Notes under the pieces: model-generated
What the model saw: only the letters and a program-made list of their open reading frames with translations
Databases searched by the model: none
Told to the model about the DNA's origin: nothing
DNA from: Lumnitzera littorea
Taxonomy: Eukaryota; Streptophyta; Magnoliopsida; Myrtales; Combretaceae
Reading direction: 5' to 3'
Length of the DNA: 64,000 nt
NCBI GenBank assembly: GCA_024138015.1
Contig: JAMXBB010000010.1
Location: forward strand, 9,073,653 to 9,137,652
Part shown: piece after piece, positions 47,244-60,100 of the stretch
Position numbering within the stretch: position 1 is the first letter of the stretch
Layout: each line of letters opens with the position of its first letter
Translations under genes and position numbers: made by a program

Positions 47244-47246
47244 CAC
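47181..47246 (-). other. Candidate 5' UTR intron of eL28 made mostly of a CT repeat
   Basis: On the minus strand, CAG|GTGCTCTC forms a donor and CATGTGCAG|GACGAG an acceptor, 66 bases apart and about 50 bases upstream of the ATG. The intron would be very short and mostly CT repeat (GA on the plus strand at 47215-47243). RNA data are needed to choose between splicing and a retained leader. Confidence 0.4.
47215..47243. repeat. GA/CT microsatellite in the eL28 leader
   Basis: About 14 GA units on the plus strand. GA/CT tracts near plant starts are known binding sites for BPC-type GAGA-binding proteins. A second, shorter GA run lies in intron 1 near 46963-46977. Confidence 0.9.
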
Positions 47247-47278
47247 CTGCTGCGTTTTGATGGTGGCACGGAAGGAGG

Positions 47279-47319
47279 CTAGGGTTTGCGGTTTGCGTAT
47301 TTGTATGTAAAACCCTAGG
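47279..47319 (-). promoter_or_regulatory. Telo-box pair at the eL28 promoter or leader
   Basis: Two inverted telo-box cores (AAACCCTA): CTAGGGTTT at 47279-47287 and AAAACCCTAGG at 47309-47319. Telo-boxes are a known hallmark of plant ribosomal protein and translation gene promoters. They lie 150-190 bases upstream of the start codon. Confidence 0.75.
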
Positions 47320-48162
47320 AGAGAAAGTAAGTGATCAATTTCTTTGGACAATAAGGGCATGAATCTTTTGACGATATTACGAATGTGTCCTTTGAGGCCA
47401 TTTTTCTCGTCCCGAATTAAATTGAAACTTACAAACAAATTCATCTCATTTTGTGAGCTCTTAAACTTTAGTTATACATATTTTTAAACGTAATTCAAAT
47501 TAAACCTCAACATCTTGAACTACCAAAGTTGCTCATAAAACCTAAAATAGCATCTTTTAACATTGTGAAGAAAACTAATGTGAATGGATTTTCTCAATGC
47601 AAGTATACAACATATAGAATTGAAATGGCTATTTAATTGAATTTTTATATAAATATAGAACTATCTACATTTTGTCTTACATTAATATATTAATAAATTT
47701 TCTCTCTTTTTGGCTTTTTGTGTCCCAAAACCTCCTGTGGAAGGCAAGAGTCCTCGTTTTAAATTTTTTATTTTGTAATGGGGTTTATGAATCAAAATGG
47801 ATACAAAAAGAGAAGGTAAGAAGTAAGAATCCAATTTAAGTACGTAATAAATCATCTTTGGCATGATATTAAATAACCAATGGTAAGTTAAATCTTGGTA
47901 AACCTTGTATTCCCCTAAAATTCTATCCTCATTAAGAATTGGTCCATTTTGCATCCGAGTCAAGGACTAAAGAGAAGACAAGCTGAGTCAATCTAAGACA
48001 AGTACAATAGCGATTAGGAGCCAAAGGAACCCATTAGATAGATTGGATATGCATATGTAAAGGTTAGGTTAATAAATCTCTACAATTAGATTTACTGAGT
48101 TTGATTAACTTGCAAATAAGTTTATGTGTTGCACCTTTTAGGTTTTGACAATCATACTTTAG

Positions 48163-48690
48163 GTCCCAAATATGCGATCAAGAAAAATGGCAAGCTAGTT
48201 TCTTTAAAGATCATATAGAAGTCTCAAAAATATCCTTCCAGAAAATTTTAATTAACAAAGGTAATATTTATCGAATTTAGAGAGTGAAAACCTTTTCAAT
48301 GCTTAGATAAGAAAGTATTATACAATTAACAACAAACAATATGAAATAACAAAAATAATACTAAAAAGGAGAAAAAAAAAAGGAGGAGAGAGAAACAAGG
48401 CTCAAATATAATGCTTACATCCTCTCTACTAGCATAGCTAGTTTAACTACTAAAAATACTTGAGATTAAACATGGTGAGTTCATAATGAGACAGCTCTTA
48501 AAACATTAAACGGAAACATCTACTATTTTATCATTTGTGATTCCCATAAGTTCTCTCGATTTTCCCTAGTTTAACCTTAAGAGCACACTTTTTTTGTACA
48601 ATTGCTTTGCTTTTTCAACTTGTGCTACAGTCTGTATCCTTGTATTCTATTAGAACCTTGCTACAACAACTTTCTCTTAATTAGAGGTGC
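48163..48690. repeat. Diverged repeat, copy A
   Basis: Shares ordered blocks with 49178-49730: ttctttaaagat, tcaat/aaagg, gaaagctttt/gaaaacctttt, caatgtctgga/caatgcttaga, attaacaacaa, aacaaggct/aacaagcca, aaaa-t-ctgagat-aaa-atggt, and gttct-t-gattttccc-agtttaac. The two copies are about 1 kb apart. Confidence 0.6.
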
Positions 48691-49177
48691 CTTCTAAAAA
48701 ATGCAACTCATAATCTTGAATATTTTATACATTTGTCGAACCTTTTTCACCTAGATTTATCTTAAATAACTCATAGTCTTAAATAATAATATTCTTCTTA
48801 CTTTCCCTTCATTCGAGAGTCTCTTTTAAGTGTAGTTATAAGCCTATCTCAATCTTTTTTTTCGCTTGTGCAGGTAGATACATATTAAACTCTACAAAAC
48901 TTACATAGCAAAATAACGTATGTCTGGCTTTAATTTTTTAAATAAACCTTTCTTGTGTCTTTTTCACTGCATTATTTTTCTCTCTCTATCTTAAGTTTGT
49001 ATCCTATAGTTCCATTGTACAAAATGAGTTCAATCAAATATGGATGATGTATGGTATATAGTCCTTGAAGCAAATGCATATTATCAATTACTATGATCTT
49101 TAATTAAAAGTATAATGCTTTTTTGGAAAACTCAACAAGTAAAATTGATAAAAGAGAATAAGGGTCGATACCAATTG

Positions 49178-49730
49178 TAAGTCCTAAATGTGCAACTAAA
49201 AGGAGGGGTGAATTGGATTCTTTAAAGATTAGATGCAGACTCTTGCAAAGATCCCCCTTTGAAAAAAGTCAATCAACGAAAGCCCCTTGGATACTAATCA
49301 AATTTAGCAAGTGAAAGCTTTTGCAATGTCTGGATGTGCAAGTGTAAAGTAATTAACAACAAGTAATATAGAGTAATAAAATAATAAGGTAAAGATAAGC
49401 TGTGTGAAACAAGCCAAGATTTATAGAGGTTTAGCCTTCTATTATATTATCTTTATGTGCACTATCAACTCAAATAGCTAAAAATCCACTGTAATATTTT
49501 TGAGATCAAATATAGTAAGCTCGTAAATGAGACAATTATCGAAACACTAAGAGAAAACTTCTCTTCGTAGTTCTGCTAAGTTCTATAGACTTTCCCCAAT
49601 TTAACACCTATAACACACTTGGTGAAACTCTTCACTTCGCAAACTTGTATTAGAGTCTAAATATTTATATACAATGAAAACTCGTTACAAAAATCTCTCT
49701 CTATATTAGAAACACTTTACTTATTGAAAG
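49178..49730. repeat. Diverged repeat, copy B
   Basis: Partner of copy A in the same orientation. It starts near gtcctaaatgtgcaac and includes aggaggggtgaattgg, a phrase common in plant dispersed repeats. The spacing would fit LTRs of a very short element or a local duplication. Confidence 0.6.
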
Positions 49731-50999
49731 TACAATACACACACAAAATAGTTTAAGATCTCTAAAAGAGTTGCATCAATGATCAACTACTGACATAACT
49801 TACTCATAGTTATACTAATCAATTAATTGTCTCGCAATTTGAAAGCTCCATGGAGAGATTTTCTTTTCAATTGGTTCTCTTACTATTCTTTTTTGTCTTA
49901 TAGTGTGTAAAAATGTTACTAATGGGATTAAAAGAAAAACATAGATAGCCTTACACCATATCCACCAAGAAACTAAGGTTTGTGTATTTGCATATGGACA
50001 AATGTAATTGTATGGGAGAGGACAATATTTTTTATCTTAAACTAGAGCTTCTTCAAAAGTATCTTAGAAAGCTAAGTTAGCTTACATGAAACTGATAAAT
50101 GTATCTATGGATTAGTTATATCTTTAGAATAACTATAGGAATTCAACTTTTCTACAAACTGAAATGCAAAAAGAAATAATTCTAACATCAAAACTTTTTC
50201 TTGTGGAAAAAGAAATTCCCATGAGAGTTAATTTCCTAGTAAATAATTGATGCAAGTTTTTTTTCCCCCTCACAATTGGTAATTACATAATACAAATCTA
50301 TATTGTATGTCCCTTTTCTTCCTTCACATCTTCAACTGAACCTCAATATATAAAATTGTGGAACTTGCCTTAAGGTAGTCTTCATGCTAAGATTAGGTAA
50401 GAATAAATTCTTCATAATTTTTCTTAAAACTTCTTTAATTATTGTGGCAAATTACAAAATTCTTTTGTGTGCACTTTATGAAAATATGATTTCATTTAAG
50501 ATATTTTTATTTATTAGAAGTTGTATAATAGAATTTGAAGTCTCTGATTAGAGATAATTCAAATAACCTGCCTTTTGATTTTCTAAAGTCTCTAAAAACA
50601 TTTTCAAGAGAATGTTTAAACTTTGGTGCATCTATTGGAATTTTGAAATTCTAAGATAATTCAGAACATTGATCACCATTAACAACTCTTCAATATACTT
50701 AGTTAAAGTTCAAATATAGAAATAAAAATTTATAATCTTGATAATACTAATTGTTGATGGAAAAAATAGTTAGTTAATTTATAAAATTAAAGAGTTAATT
50801 CAAGACCAATGTACAACAACTAAGATCTCTTATATGAGAATATGCTTGGTTGGTAAGCAATTTGTAACTATCAAATTTACCAAGTTCACTTCTAACAAAT
50901 CTCACCTATTTTGTTTATTTCCATTCCTAGTTGAATAATGATATGTTTAGTAAGGGGAATGGAAGCCTTTGATTCCTTTATTTAGTGGGTTTTAAGCTT

Positions 51000-53915
51000 C
51001 ACGTGGAATGGAATCTATAAGCCCTAAAAATAGGCTAAGTAACCATAGGATCGAATTTAATACATAAAGTTTAAGGTAATTGGTTAAAGGATTCGATCAA
51101 ACCTAAATTATAAACTAAAACCAGAAATATTAGTAAAAGTAACCCTATAAGTTTGAATTTAAGAAAATAAGTAATAAAATAAGATAATATAAAATTTTCA
51201 AATTCTAAATATATTACTTATTATTTATCGAAATTATGTAAAATGTATTTTAATAACTAATAAATCACTAAAAATTAATTATATGTATACTAAAAATCAT
51301 AGAATGACCTAAATAATATTTAAGAGTATTTACTTGTACTCCATGTATATTTACGTATAAGTAGAAATACGCAAAATTACTTAAATTGCCCGAAATTAGC
51401 TAAAAATTTACTAAATAACTAAATAAAATTATAAAAAATTAAGGAAAAATCAGAAAAAAAATCAAGGAAAGGGGGAATGAACCAGATCAAGTTATGGTAG
51501 CAAGGGGAGTAAGAAACCAAAATTAACCAATAAAAAACAAGCAACAAAAAAGATAAAATGGAAGAGATATGGACCTTATCTTGTCTTAATTAATACACAA
51601 TAATTCCTACATGGCTCTATAAATAGCAAGAAAATTTATAGAGCTCATTTAGTCAGTTGGGAATTGGAAAAAATTGAGAGAACCAAAATTGAGAGGAAAA
51701 ATTAAGGTTTTAAAAATTTTATTCCAAATCTGTATAGATAAGGTAAGAAGGTCGAACCTATACACCACCACCACTTGGAACCAAACCACTACTACTACTA
51801 CTACTACCACCACCTCACTCCAAACCTATCGCCTAAACCGGCCAATACACTTGAACCGGTGTTGGAGGCTAAAAAGCTTTAGAATCCAGTGAGTCTTATA
51901 TTTCCTCCGATTTTGCAAAATTCCTTAAAATTGTTTATTATACTTATAAAATTATGAAATTTATTATTCTGATATTTTATTATATGTAGATTTAAGGAAA
52001 AATAGTAACTAAGCTTAATTATGTCTGTAAATATAAGGTTCTTAAAAAATTAGACAAAACCGAGCATGATTAAAATTAGAAATAAATAAACTTAGAAGTG
52101 TAGTTTAGAGCTTAATTTTTTTTTCTATTGAATACTTAAGTAATATAGAGCAATGCTATGAAACCATTTTTTTAAAATTAATTTTCGAATTTTGGCTTAA
52201 TTAAATGATTAATTACCGATTTGGAAGGTAATTAGATGCTTAAATATGTTAATCTCTGATATGAAAAGCTAATCCTAGTCTTTAGAGTGTTAATTGTAAT
52301 TAATATGGAAATTATATGGTAATTGTAGGAAATTTAGGAATATGTGAAATTGAGATTTTAATAAATATAAAAAAAAATAGGTTAAATTGGATAATATAAT
52401 AATAATATCAATACAAAATAAATTTGATACAAAAATTAATTTTAGGTAATTGGATAAAAAATGTAAAATTTTCTTACATCGAGAGTAAATCCGGTATCCC
52501 AATTAAGATTAGAGTATATCGAATAGGTTAGAATACTAAATTAAGACTTAGTATGATATTAGAATACTCGAGTTTAATGTGATTAATTTCACATTAGGAT
52601 TCGGGCGTATTAAGGATTCCTTATAGTTAAAAATAATTTAAAATCAAAATTGAAATCTAATTCAGAAACTGAACCTCGAGCTAATATAGAGTGAATCATT
52701 AGTAAATGATAAGTATATATAGAGAAGTGAGTTAAATTATAATTTAGAATATGTATTACCAAAGTATAAGTATTAAAAATACGTATTTGTATTATAAGAT
52801 ACACAAAGATGAACCAACTTGCAATTAAGTGATTGAGCGACTAAGAATTCTAGGTAAGCTGGGTATATTACTTCACCGTATTTGGAATACTGTTTTAGGG
52901 TACTTAGAGACTTAGGATTGTGTATGATTGTGATTGTAAGTAGTTTTATGCATGTGTTTACGTATCTGATTTCGTGTTGGTATTTGTGTTGTGATTAATA
53001 ATTGTAATGACTAGATTGACGTAAAATTGTATGAACACCCTAAATTAAACCTAATCATAATCAATCATAAAATCATAAATTGTCATGCATTGCAATCATT
53101 TAGGAGATCATTAGGATTTTCCAACCAAATACCGACACTTTCGAAAAAGATAACGCTAGATAGCAAATTAATTTTTTTCCTCATCTTTAGTCAAACTAAG
53201 TGATAAGAGAAGAGGTCATGGTGAGGATGAGAGCATTAGTTCGAAGGATAGTCTTAGGAGGAGCAGTGTCTCTATTGCACAAACCTGGATTTAGTTGTAA
53301 GCTGTTGCATAACATGAAAACTCCTCAACCCGGATTAAAGCGGGTGAAATTACTCGGATTTCGCAACGGACTGGACTACGTTGTGTGATAACACTTACTT
53401 GTTGCATTGCATAAAAATAGTTGCTTTATAATCTTATTTGTGTTTGTATATATTTATGAGTCTCTAATTCAACTTACTGAACTGTAGTTACTCATACCCG
53501 TATAGATTTTTTTACAGATCCTGATCTCTGATTACTTCGATTAATATGCCGCCCTACAACTATTTGAAGGTTAGTTCTTTTTTAAGCCTAGGGGTGTGAG
53601 AATCAAATTGCCTAATAGTTAATATATATTTAGAGTCTCACTAGTATTTTTAAGATTGAAAGACTAATATTTGATATGTAAATCAACTAAATATTATGAT
53701 ATGATGTAGAATCATCTGGGAATTCTATAGTAATATACATGTAATCATATATCGTAGCTTTAGTTAAATTCTTAATTGAACTGTTTACTTCAAAGCGAGG
53801 AATAGTCCACACTTTGTATAGATCATGTTTATGATAGGCACTATGAGGCCAGTTACTATCATAGAATGATTTACACCGTGAGACTGATGCGACTTTACAA
53901 CTTCGGGGCGTAACA
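51000..53915 (+). repeat. Probable solo LTR of a Del/Tekay-type gypsy element
   Basis: Ends at 53915 with cttcggggcgtaaca, resembling the GGGxCGTGACA end of Tekay/Del LTRs. A good TATA box (ggctctataaatagc, 51613-51627) lies about 0.6 kb in, followed by a ttgggaattgg leader-like stretch. Near 53470-53530 is acttactgaactg...tttacag, like the conserved 3' part of such LTRs. No primer site follows the end, so it is a solo LTR or truncated. The left end and family are inferred. Confidence 0.4.
51780..51815. repeat. ACT/ACC trinucleotide repeat
   Basis: accactactactactactactactaccaccacc-type tract inside the probable LTR, causing a Thr-rich chance frame. Confidence 0.8.
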
Positions 53916-56900
53916 TAATCCAAGTAGATATGTGTTGCTCAAATAGAAAGAATAAGAATTCTAAAAAAGAGACCTTGAATCCATATTCCTATCCATTTCC
54001 GTGATTTCATTCTAAGACTACCCTCATCAAAACACTCCTCTCCTTTTCCATTGACTTTGCCCTTCTCTCTTCCTAGACCCTAGTTCATCACTCCCCAACT
54101 CAACAAAGGTAGCGGAAAAACCCTAATCTTATCCTCCTTCACTGTGCCTAGTTAAGTAAGGTTCAAAGTCCTTAACTAGAATCCGTCGTCATTGTCTCTT
54201 CGCGCTAAAAGACTCATAAAAAGGAGATGTTGTGCTTTGTTTCCTCTTCTCTATACATACTTGTCTTACACTAGTTTATTTTATATAAACACAGACGTAT
54301 GTCTTGCAATTTTCCAAACAAATCCGTTGTCATCCTCTCTTCAATTTTGTTAAAGCTAAGCGACTTTTGCTAGGGCTTTGATCAGTAACTTCCATAGGCT
54401 AGGCCTTTGTTTGGTTGATGGGAAGACAAATCTAACAAAGGAGTTAGACAATCTGAGTTAGCCATGTTTGATTTCGTTACATGGTGATTTTGGCTTCTCC
54501 ATGATTAGGTGCTTCGAAGTTGAGAATAAAGCAAAAATGATGAGGGGGATGTTGATTTTTTTTTTTTTTATTTGGGTTTTTTTTTTCTTCTTTCTTATGT
54601 TTTTTTGTTATTTTACTTACTAAAGGACATTTCTGGTATTTAAGTTTTTATTCGATACATATTCTCCATTAGATTTTCCTAAGTGAACATTGAAGTAAAT
54701 GTCATTATTGACTATTCGCATCTTATTAGCCATTTATTCAATTCCTTGGTAATTGTAATTCAATTCTTCTCTTATTCCTTTAAGTCAACTAAACGTGCTG
54801 CAAGAGTTTTATCTTATTTTATGAGCAAGCATGAATTTGTAATAGAGCAATAATGAAGACTTTTGAAAAATGCATTTTATGATTATGGATTTTAAAGAGA
54901 TGAATTTCTCCTCAAGCTTTTTAGTTACTATGAATCGATATCGATGGTAGCTAATCACCCATCCTTATCAATCTCTTTGAGAGTATGGCAAACATCCATT
55001 GATTGAGATCGAGTTGTATCAAATCTTGTTTTAACATCTTAATCATTTCATGGATTATGCACTTGTGATTTAATCAACTTTTGTTCAATATAAAATTGGT
55101 GTGTGGTATCTATTGTCAATTTGTCCATATTCTTTATTTTAAGTACAGATATATCAAATAACTCTACAAAAATTTATGACTATAAACCTTAGTTTTGAAT
55201 TGACTCATTGTGTTATCGTGCTTGGAATGTACTTTCAAAATATCAATTTTGCATCATTCTTAAATATAGAAAAGAATTTCTCATTTGTTGGTAATAGAGT
55301 TTTTAATACACGCATTCTTGGAGGAATTTTTAAGGGTAGAGATTCCTTATTTATCAATTGCAATTTTAGGCCAGGGTTATAACTTAGGAGATTAGTGACC
55401 ATGAGTTTTTGTTCATTGTGGTCACTGTTGGTTCAAATTAAATTGCTTGTATTTGTAAGAAGTTTTTGATTCTTAAGAGTAATTATTGGTTGTTTAAGTT
55501 ATTAAGCTTGTTGTTATTACTAGCTAAGTTAGTGAGAATGAATAAGTTGTTTAATAATGTGGAGGATCATCTATAGGAGATGAATATTAGTCCGGCAAGT
55601 ATAATGAAATAACTAGTTATTACCTTATTAAGTCAATTGAGAAACTTAAAAGTTTTTTTAAGTTTGAGTCACTTCTTAACGAAGTTTAATCTAAGACTTC
55701 TCTGAGTTATAAAACCCAACACGAGTTACATTTTGGACATGTATGATCGTTTCTAATCAAGTGCAGGTGCCTTTAGGAGAAGAGCGGTTGATTGAATAGA
55801 AGATTGACTAAAAAATGACATGGGCAACTGACAAAAGGCATGAGATAATTTACTATAACATGCCCGATAGAGATCATAATCAAACTAGAAGTGAATAACT
55901 AACTTTTAATTGAAACGAAATCTTTATGATAAATCAATCCAATTTCATGAAAGGATATGATTCAAATTTTAGATTTTTGAAATAAGAGAGATCAAGAATT
56001 CTAATTATTTCACAGATTTGTAGACCCAAATTAATTCAATAGTACCTTTCCTTCACCTTTTTTTCCATCAAGAAGATTTTATAAAACTCTTGGACCCTGA
56101 ATTTTCAATCTCTTATTTTCTTGCAATTTATAAAGTTTAAGAAGTAATCCATATGTCATTATAAAGGGTATAGTACTATTTGTAGTATTCACTGAAAATA
56201 TCCTAATATAAAGGGTTAAAGCAAAGGTTTTGGTCATTAGCAGAAGAATTTGGATAAATAAAAGGAGAAGTTTCATGGATGTATTTTAAAGCGATTAGTG
56301 GGTTTGAGACCAAAATGTTTGTAGTTTCCTGGGACTTACGGTGATACTCAGAACATGAAAGAGGCATCAACGAGAAACTAACGAAAAGCCGATAATCTCA
56401 ACAAAATTACTATATTATCCTTAAAAGGATGCAATATGAATGGTTTTAATTGTTGGATAATAAATGGAATAATAGATAATTTATTTCCTTTGCTATTTAA
56501 AACACCAAAAAAGCAGTTACAAAAGTGCTTGGCTTTTAAATAATATAGATGAGAATATAAAAAAAAAAAACAAATAAGAGAGAAAAGGTTAAAAATAGAA
56601 AAAGAGAAAGAAAAAAAAAACCCAAAGAAGCCTTCAACAATTAAAACTATAAAAAAAAATTATTTTGAATACATTTTGTTTTATTTTCAATGTTTAATCC
56701 GAAAACCTTAACCCCTACCTTAATACTTTTATCATTTATATTACCTCAATGGAAAAGGGGATTTAAAAAAATTCTATCCTTATTATTCATGCGAAACCAA
56801 CTACTAAACTTGGCTTTCTAATGTTAAATTTGATCTAGCCATAATGCACTTAAAAATTTGAATTTTATTCAATAAAAATTGTTGCCTAAGATTGATTTAA

Positions 56901-56959
56901 TGAAAACTGCTAACGAATAATATGAAAAGTACTTTATAGTATGATTTTATTTTATTTCA

Positions 56960-57144
56960 AAGAGACGAAGCCCAATTAAAAAAGACACCAGCGAAGCGAC
57001 ATCGTATTAGAAAGGCAACATAAACGTCACTGGCAGAAGCAAAGGTTTTTGTTCTGCTTCTTGGACATGTTTATGAGTTTGTCTGCTTTCTCTCTGCGCC
57101 ACTGAGATTGAAATAGAATCAAAGAAACCTCACCATAAATCACC
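56960..57144 (+). promoter_or_regulatory. Promoter/5' UTR region of the RWD gene
   Basis: The region becomes less AT-rich than the flank. It includes gaagcccaatt near 56966 (TGGGCTTC on the other strand, a site II-like motif) and a ctctgcgccactgag leader just before the ATG. No clear TATA box. Regulatory use is inference. Confidence 0.35.
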
Positions 57145-60100
57145 ATGACCGGTAATTCGTTTATCTCTCATCATGATTGATAATTACTGGATGAATTCAA
57201 TCATCACATCATCGTCTTCTTCGTTTTTGGGTTGTTGAGAATTCAATGGGATCACGTTGATTACTTTGTTACTGTATTGCCACACTGTTGATACACCTTA
57301 AATTTTCGATCTTTTATGAACTTGTTGGTACAGACGATACTTTATCACTTGTTTCGGGGTGATGGGTGTTTGAATTGCCTGTGATTTTTTTGTACATTTA
57401 TGCGTAAAGAATCATGGGTTTGCTGCCAAATTGATGTTGCATGTTAATTAGAGAGTGGGGTGAGTAAAGTTGCAAGGTAGAAGGAAAGAAGGGTCTCTTT
57501 TGGAAATTCTGGGATGATCATATTCATTGCTTGTTACTGGAATTGCTGTAGTGTTAATTAAACTTGAAAGTTTCAATCTTTAAGGAACCTCTTGGCTTGG
57601 ATTATGCTTTATCACTTGTTACTGGGTCGTGTGTGGTTATACTGTTTAGAATATTTTCTTTGTTTATGTTGTAAAGATTCATGGGTTTTGTTCAAAACTG
57701 CTGATGGATGGATTTAGGAAGTGGGCACGATTAAATTGTGAGAACATGTAGAAAAAAGGGTTTTTTAAGATTCCAAGTTTGCTTTAGTGGTTAGTATCTT
57801 GTGAGTCTCATGATGAATTACATGTATGATATCTTGCCCACCAATGCCGCTATTTTGTAATAATCTGTAAAGATGTAAGTCGGATTTGAACAATGCCTAG
57901 GATTCATAGATGTAGCTTATGTGCCAGGATAGGCTATACTATCATGGCTGTGCCCCAGTGCCCCTTCCTCAATACAGTGGATCATTTGGGGAACTGCAAC
58001 AGGGTAGCTTGACCTAAAAGCTTTAACTGTTTTGGGCTGTGTCAGGATTGGAAAGATACTCTCTCACTCAGTCAGTCTTTGTTTGTGTTTAGATTGCTCA
58101 TGATTTTGTTTATGGAGGGACATGACCTTAATTGTATTAGCTAATTTAGGCACATGAACCATACTACAATATCTTTGTACTGTTAGGCCTTCAATGGATT
58201 GGAAACTAAGATCTTTTCGCAATTTATCATAAAAGTTCCCAGATTTTAGCAGCTAGGCCAACCTCTTGGGGTCGATCGTTTTGCAGAAATTTTAAGTGAC
58301 CTAACCGTACAAGTCTTTCCTTACCAAACTTAAAGATGCTTTGCAGTTGTGATGTGCTGTTCAGTGTTCATCCACATTTGCGATTATTCACCTTTAAGTA
58401 TTAAAAAGAATCTTTAATCTGCTTTAAAGTGGTAGTGGCTGCTGATTGAGGCCAAATCTGGCCAAGACCACAATTTTAATATTATGACAACAAAATAAAT
58501 GTGAGCAGACCATGCGTTAGAGCAGGAAATGGAAATTGAAGCTCTGGAAGCAATACTTATGGATGATTTCAAAGGTATGTGGCATTTATCCGTCTCCTTC
58601 TTCTGTGGTTTCATTTTAGTTACTGACATGTAAATAATTCTCACTTGGTGGTTCATTTCATGGCAGAAATTCATTCCAGTGAAAGTGGGTTAAACACATC
58701 AAATCGATGCTTCCAAATAACTATAGTTCCTCAGGTAAATGCTTTCTATTTCTTTTCTAAAATAACTTATTGCATGATATTATGGGCTTAGATTGTGGAG
58801 ATCAACGGTAAATGAAGATTCGAAGTGTAACTCCTCAGTGTCATAGCAGTTTTCTGTATCTACTGGTTTAGTAGAATATTGTTAGGGGAAAAAACTCTTG
58901 GGTTCATGGAGAGTGGAATCATGGTAGTGTAGTAGAAATTAGAAAAGTTCTTTGTGGGCTGTGATGAGTAATCCAAGAACATTGTTTTGTTTCTATAAGT
59001 GGGATATGATTTATGCTTTATGGTAGGAAAAGATATACATGAGAGACTTACTGCTTTGTAAAATTTCCCTGGGTAAAAAAGATGTTATAGCCTTTTCTTC
59101 TCTATTGCGCATCTCATTGTTATCCTACATATATTTATTTTTGTGATTTGTTTTGTCAGGACGATGAACTTGATGAATCAATAGCCACACCAGGTTGCTC
59201 CTATATATATCTTTGTCCACGTTTTTCAGTTTGTAGATGGGTTGCTACTAGTAGAGTTAAGATTTTCTCATTTCTGTTTTCATATTGTAGTGTTACTGAG
59301 CAAAATTTTTTGTTTACTTCTTTTGCAGTTCAGCTAGCTTTGATATTTTCACATACAGAAAAATATCCGGATGAACCTCCACTTCTCTATACTAGAAGGT
59401 TAGTCATAATCTATGAGCATTCCACTAGTTGTAAAAATTATTATCCAAAAAAGCATCCTCATTTTTTGTCCATTTGGGCCACAGTTGATAGGTATGTATT
59501 GCAATGTTGAACCTATTACTTTCCTTTTGCAAATTTGAAATCCAACCCCCAAAACGCCTCCATGAAAAAAAAAAAACAAAGTTGGGAAAACAAAAGGTGC
59601 ACTGAATACAAGGAGAAAAGAGAGCTATGCCATTGATAAGGGCTTAAATAGTATGCAGGTTCCATGTTATTAATCATTGCTCACTGCATGTGATGTACTC
59701 TTAGGAGGTGGAATATCTATTATTTCAGTGTTCAATTGGGAAGCATTTGCCAAGGCGCAATCAGAATGTCTAAATGTTTTGGCTGTGCTCTGTATCTATG
59801 GACCATAAGAATCCACACGTGCATGAGTCACAATTTTAATCATATGATGTGTCACAATTGTTCATTTTTCGTTATTGAGTGACGTGTAATCTAATTTTGA
59901 TATTTTGTTTCACCTAGATCCCTTGTGTGAAGTTGTTCTTAACATCTACACATTTTTTTTTTTTAATATTTACTTTTTTAATTGTTTGAAAACAATTTTC
60001 ATACAGATGTTTTAAGGATAAGTCAATTTAGGATCATATTCATTTGCTGTTGTGAATTGTTATTTCTATTTTTCAGCTTGCGGGGAATACCAAATGATGA

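Larger units (their letters stand above)
47460..57000. other. Long AT-rich intergenic region without a recognised gene
   Basis: No frame longer than about 80 codons shows family resemblance. It holds a repeat pair (48163-49730) and a probable solo LTR (about 51000-53915). Between 54000 and 57000 I see only AT-rich sequence, poly-T and poly-A tracts and short chance frames. Confidence 0.6.

Noticed and set aside
47036..47444. Frames overlapping the eL28 start with repeated Arg-Glu or Ser-Leu
   Set aside because: They come from the GA/CT microsatellite and the antisense of exon 1.
53687..53923. Minus-strand frame of 78 codons near 53.8 kb
   Set aside because: It covers the end of the probable solo LTR and ends in the conserved cggggcgtaaca tail, so it is best read as repeat sequence.
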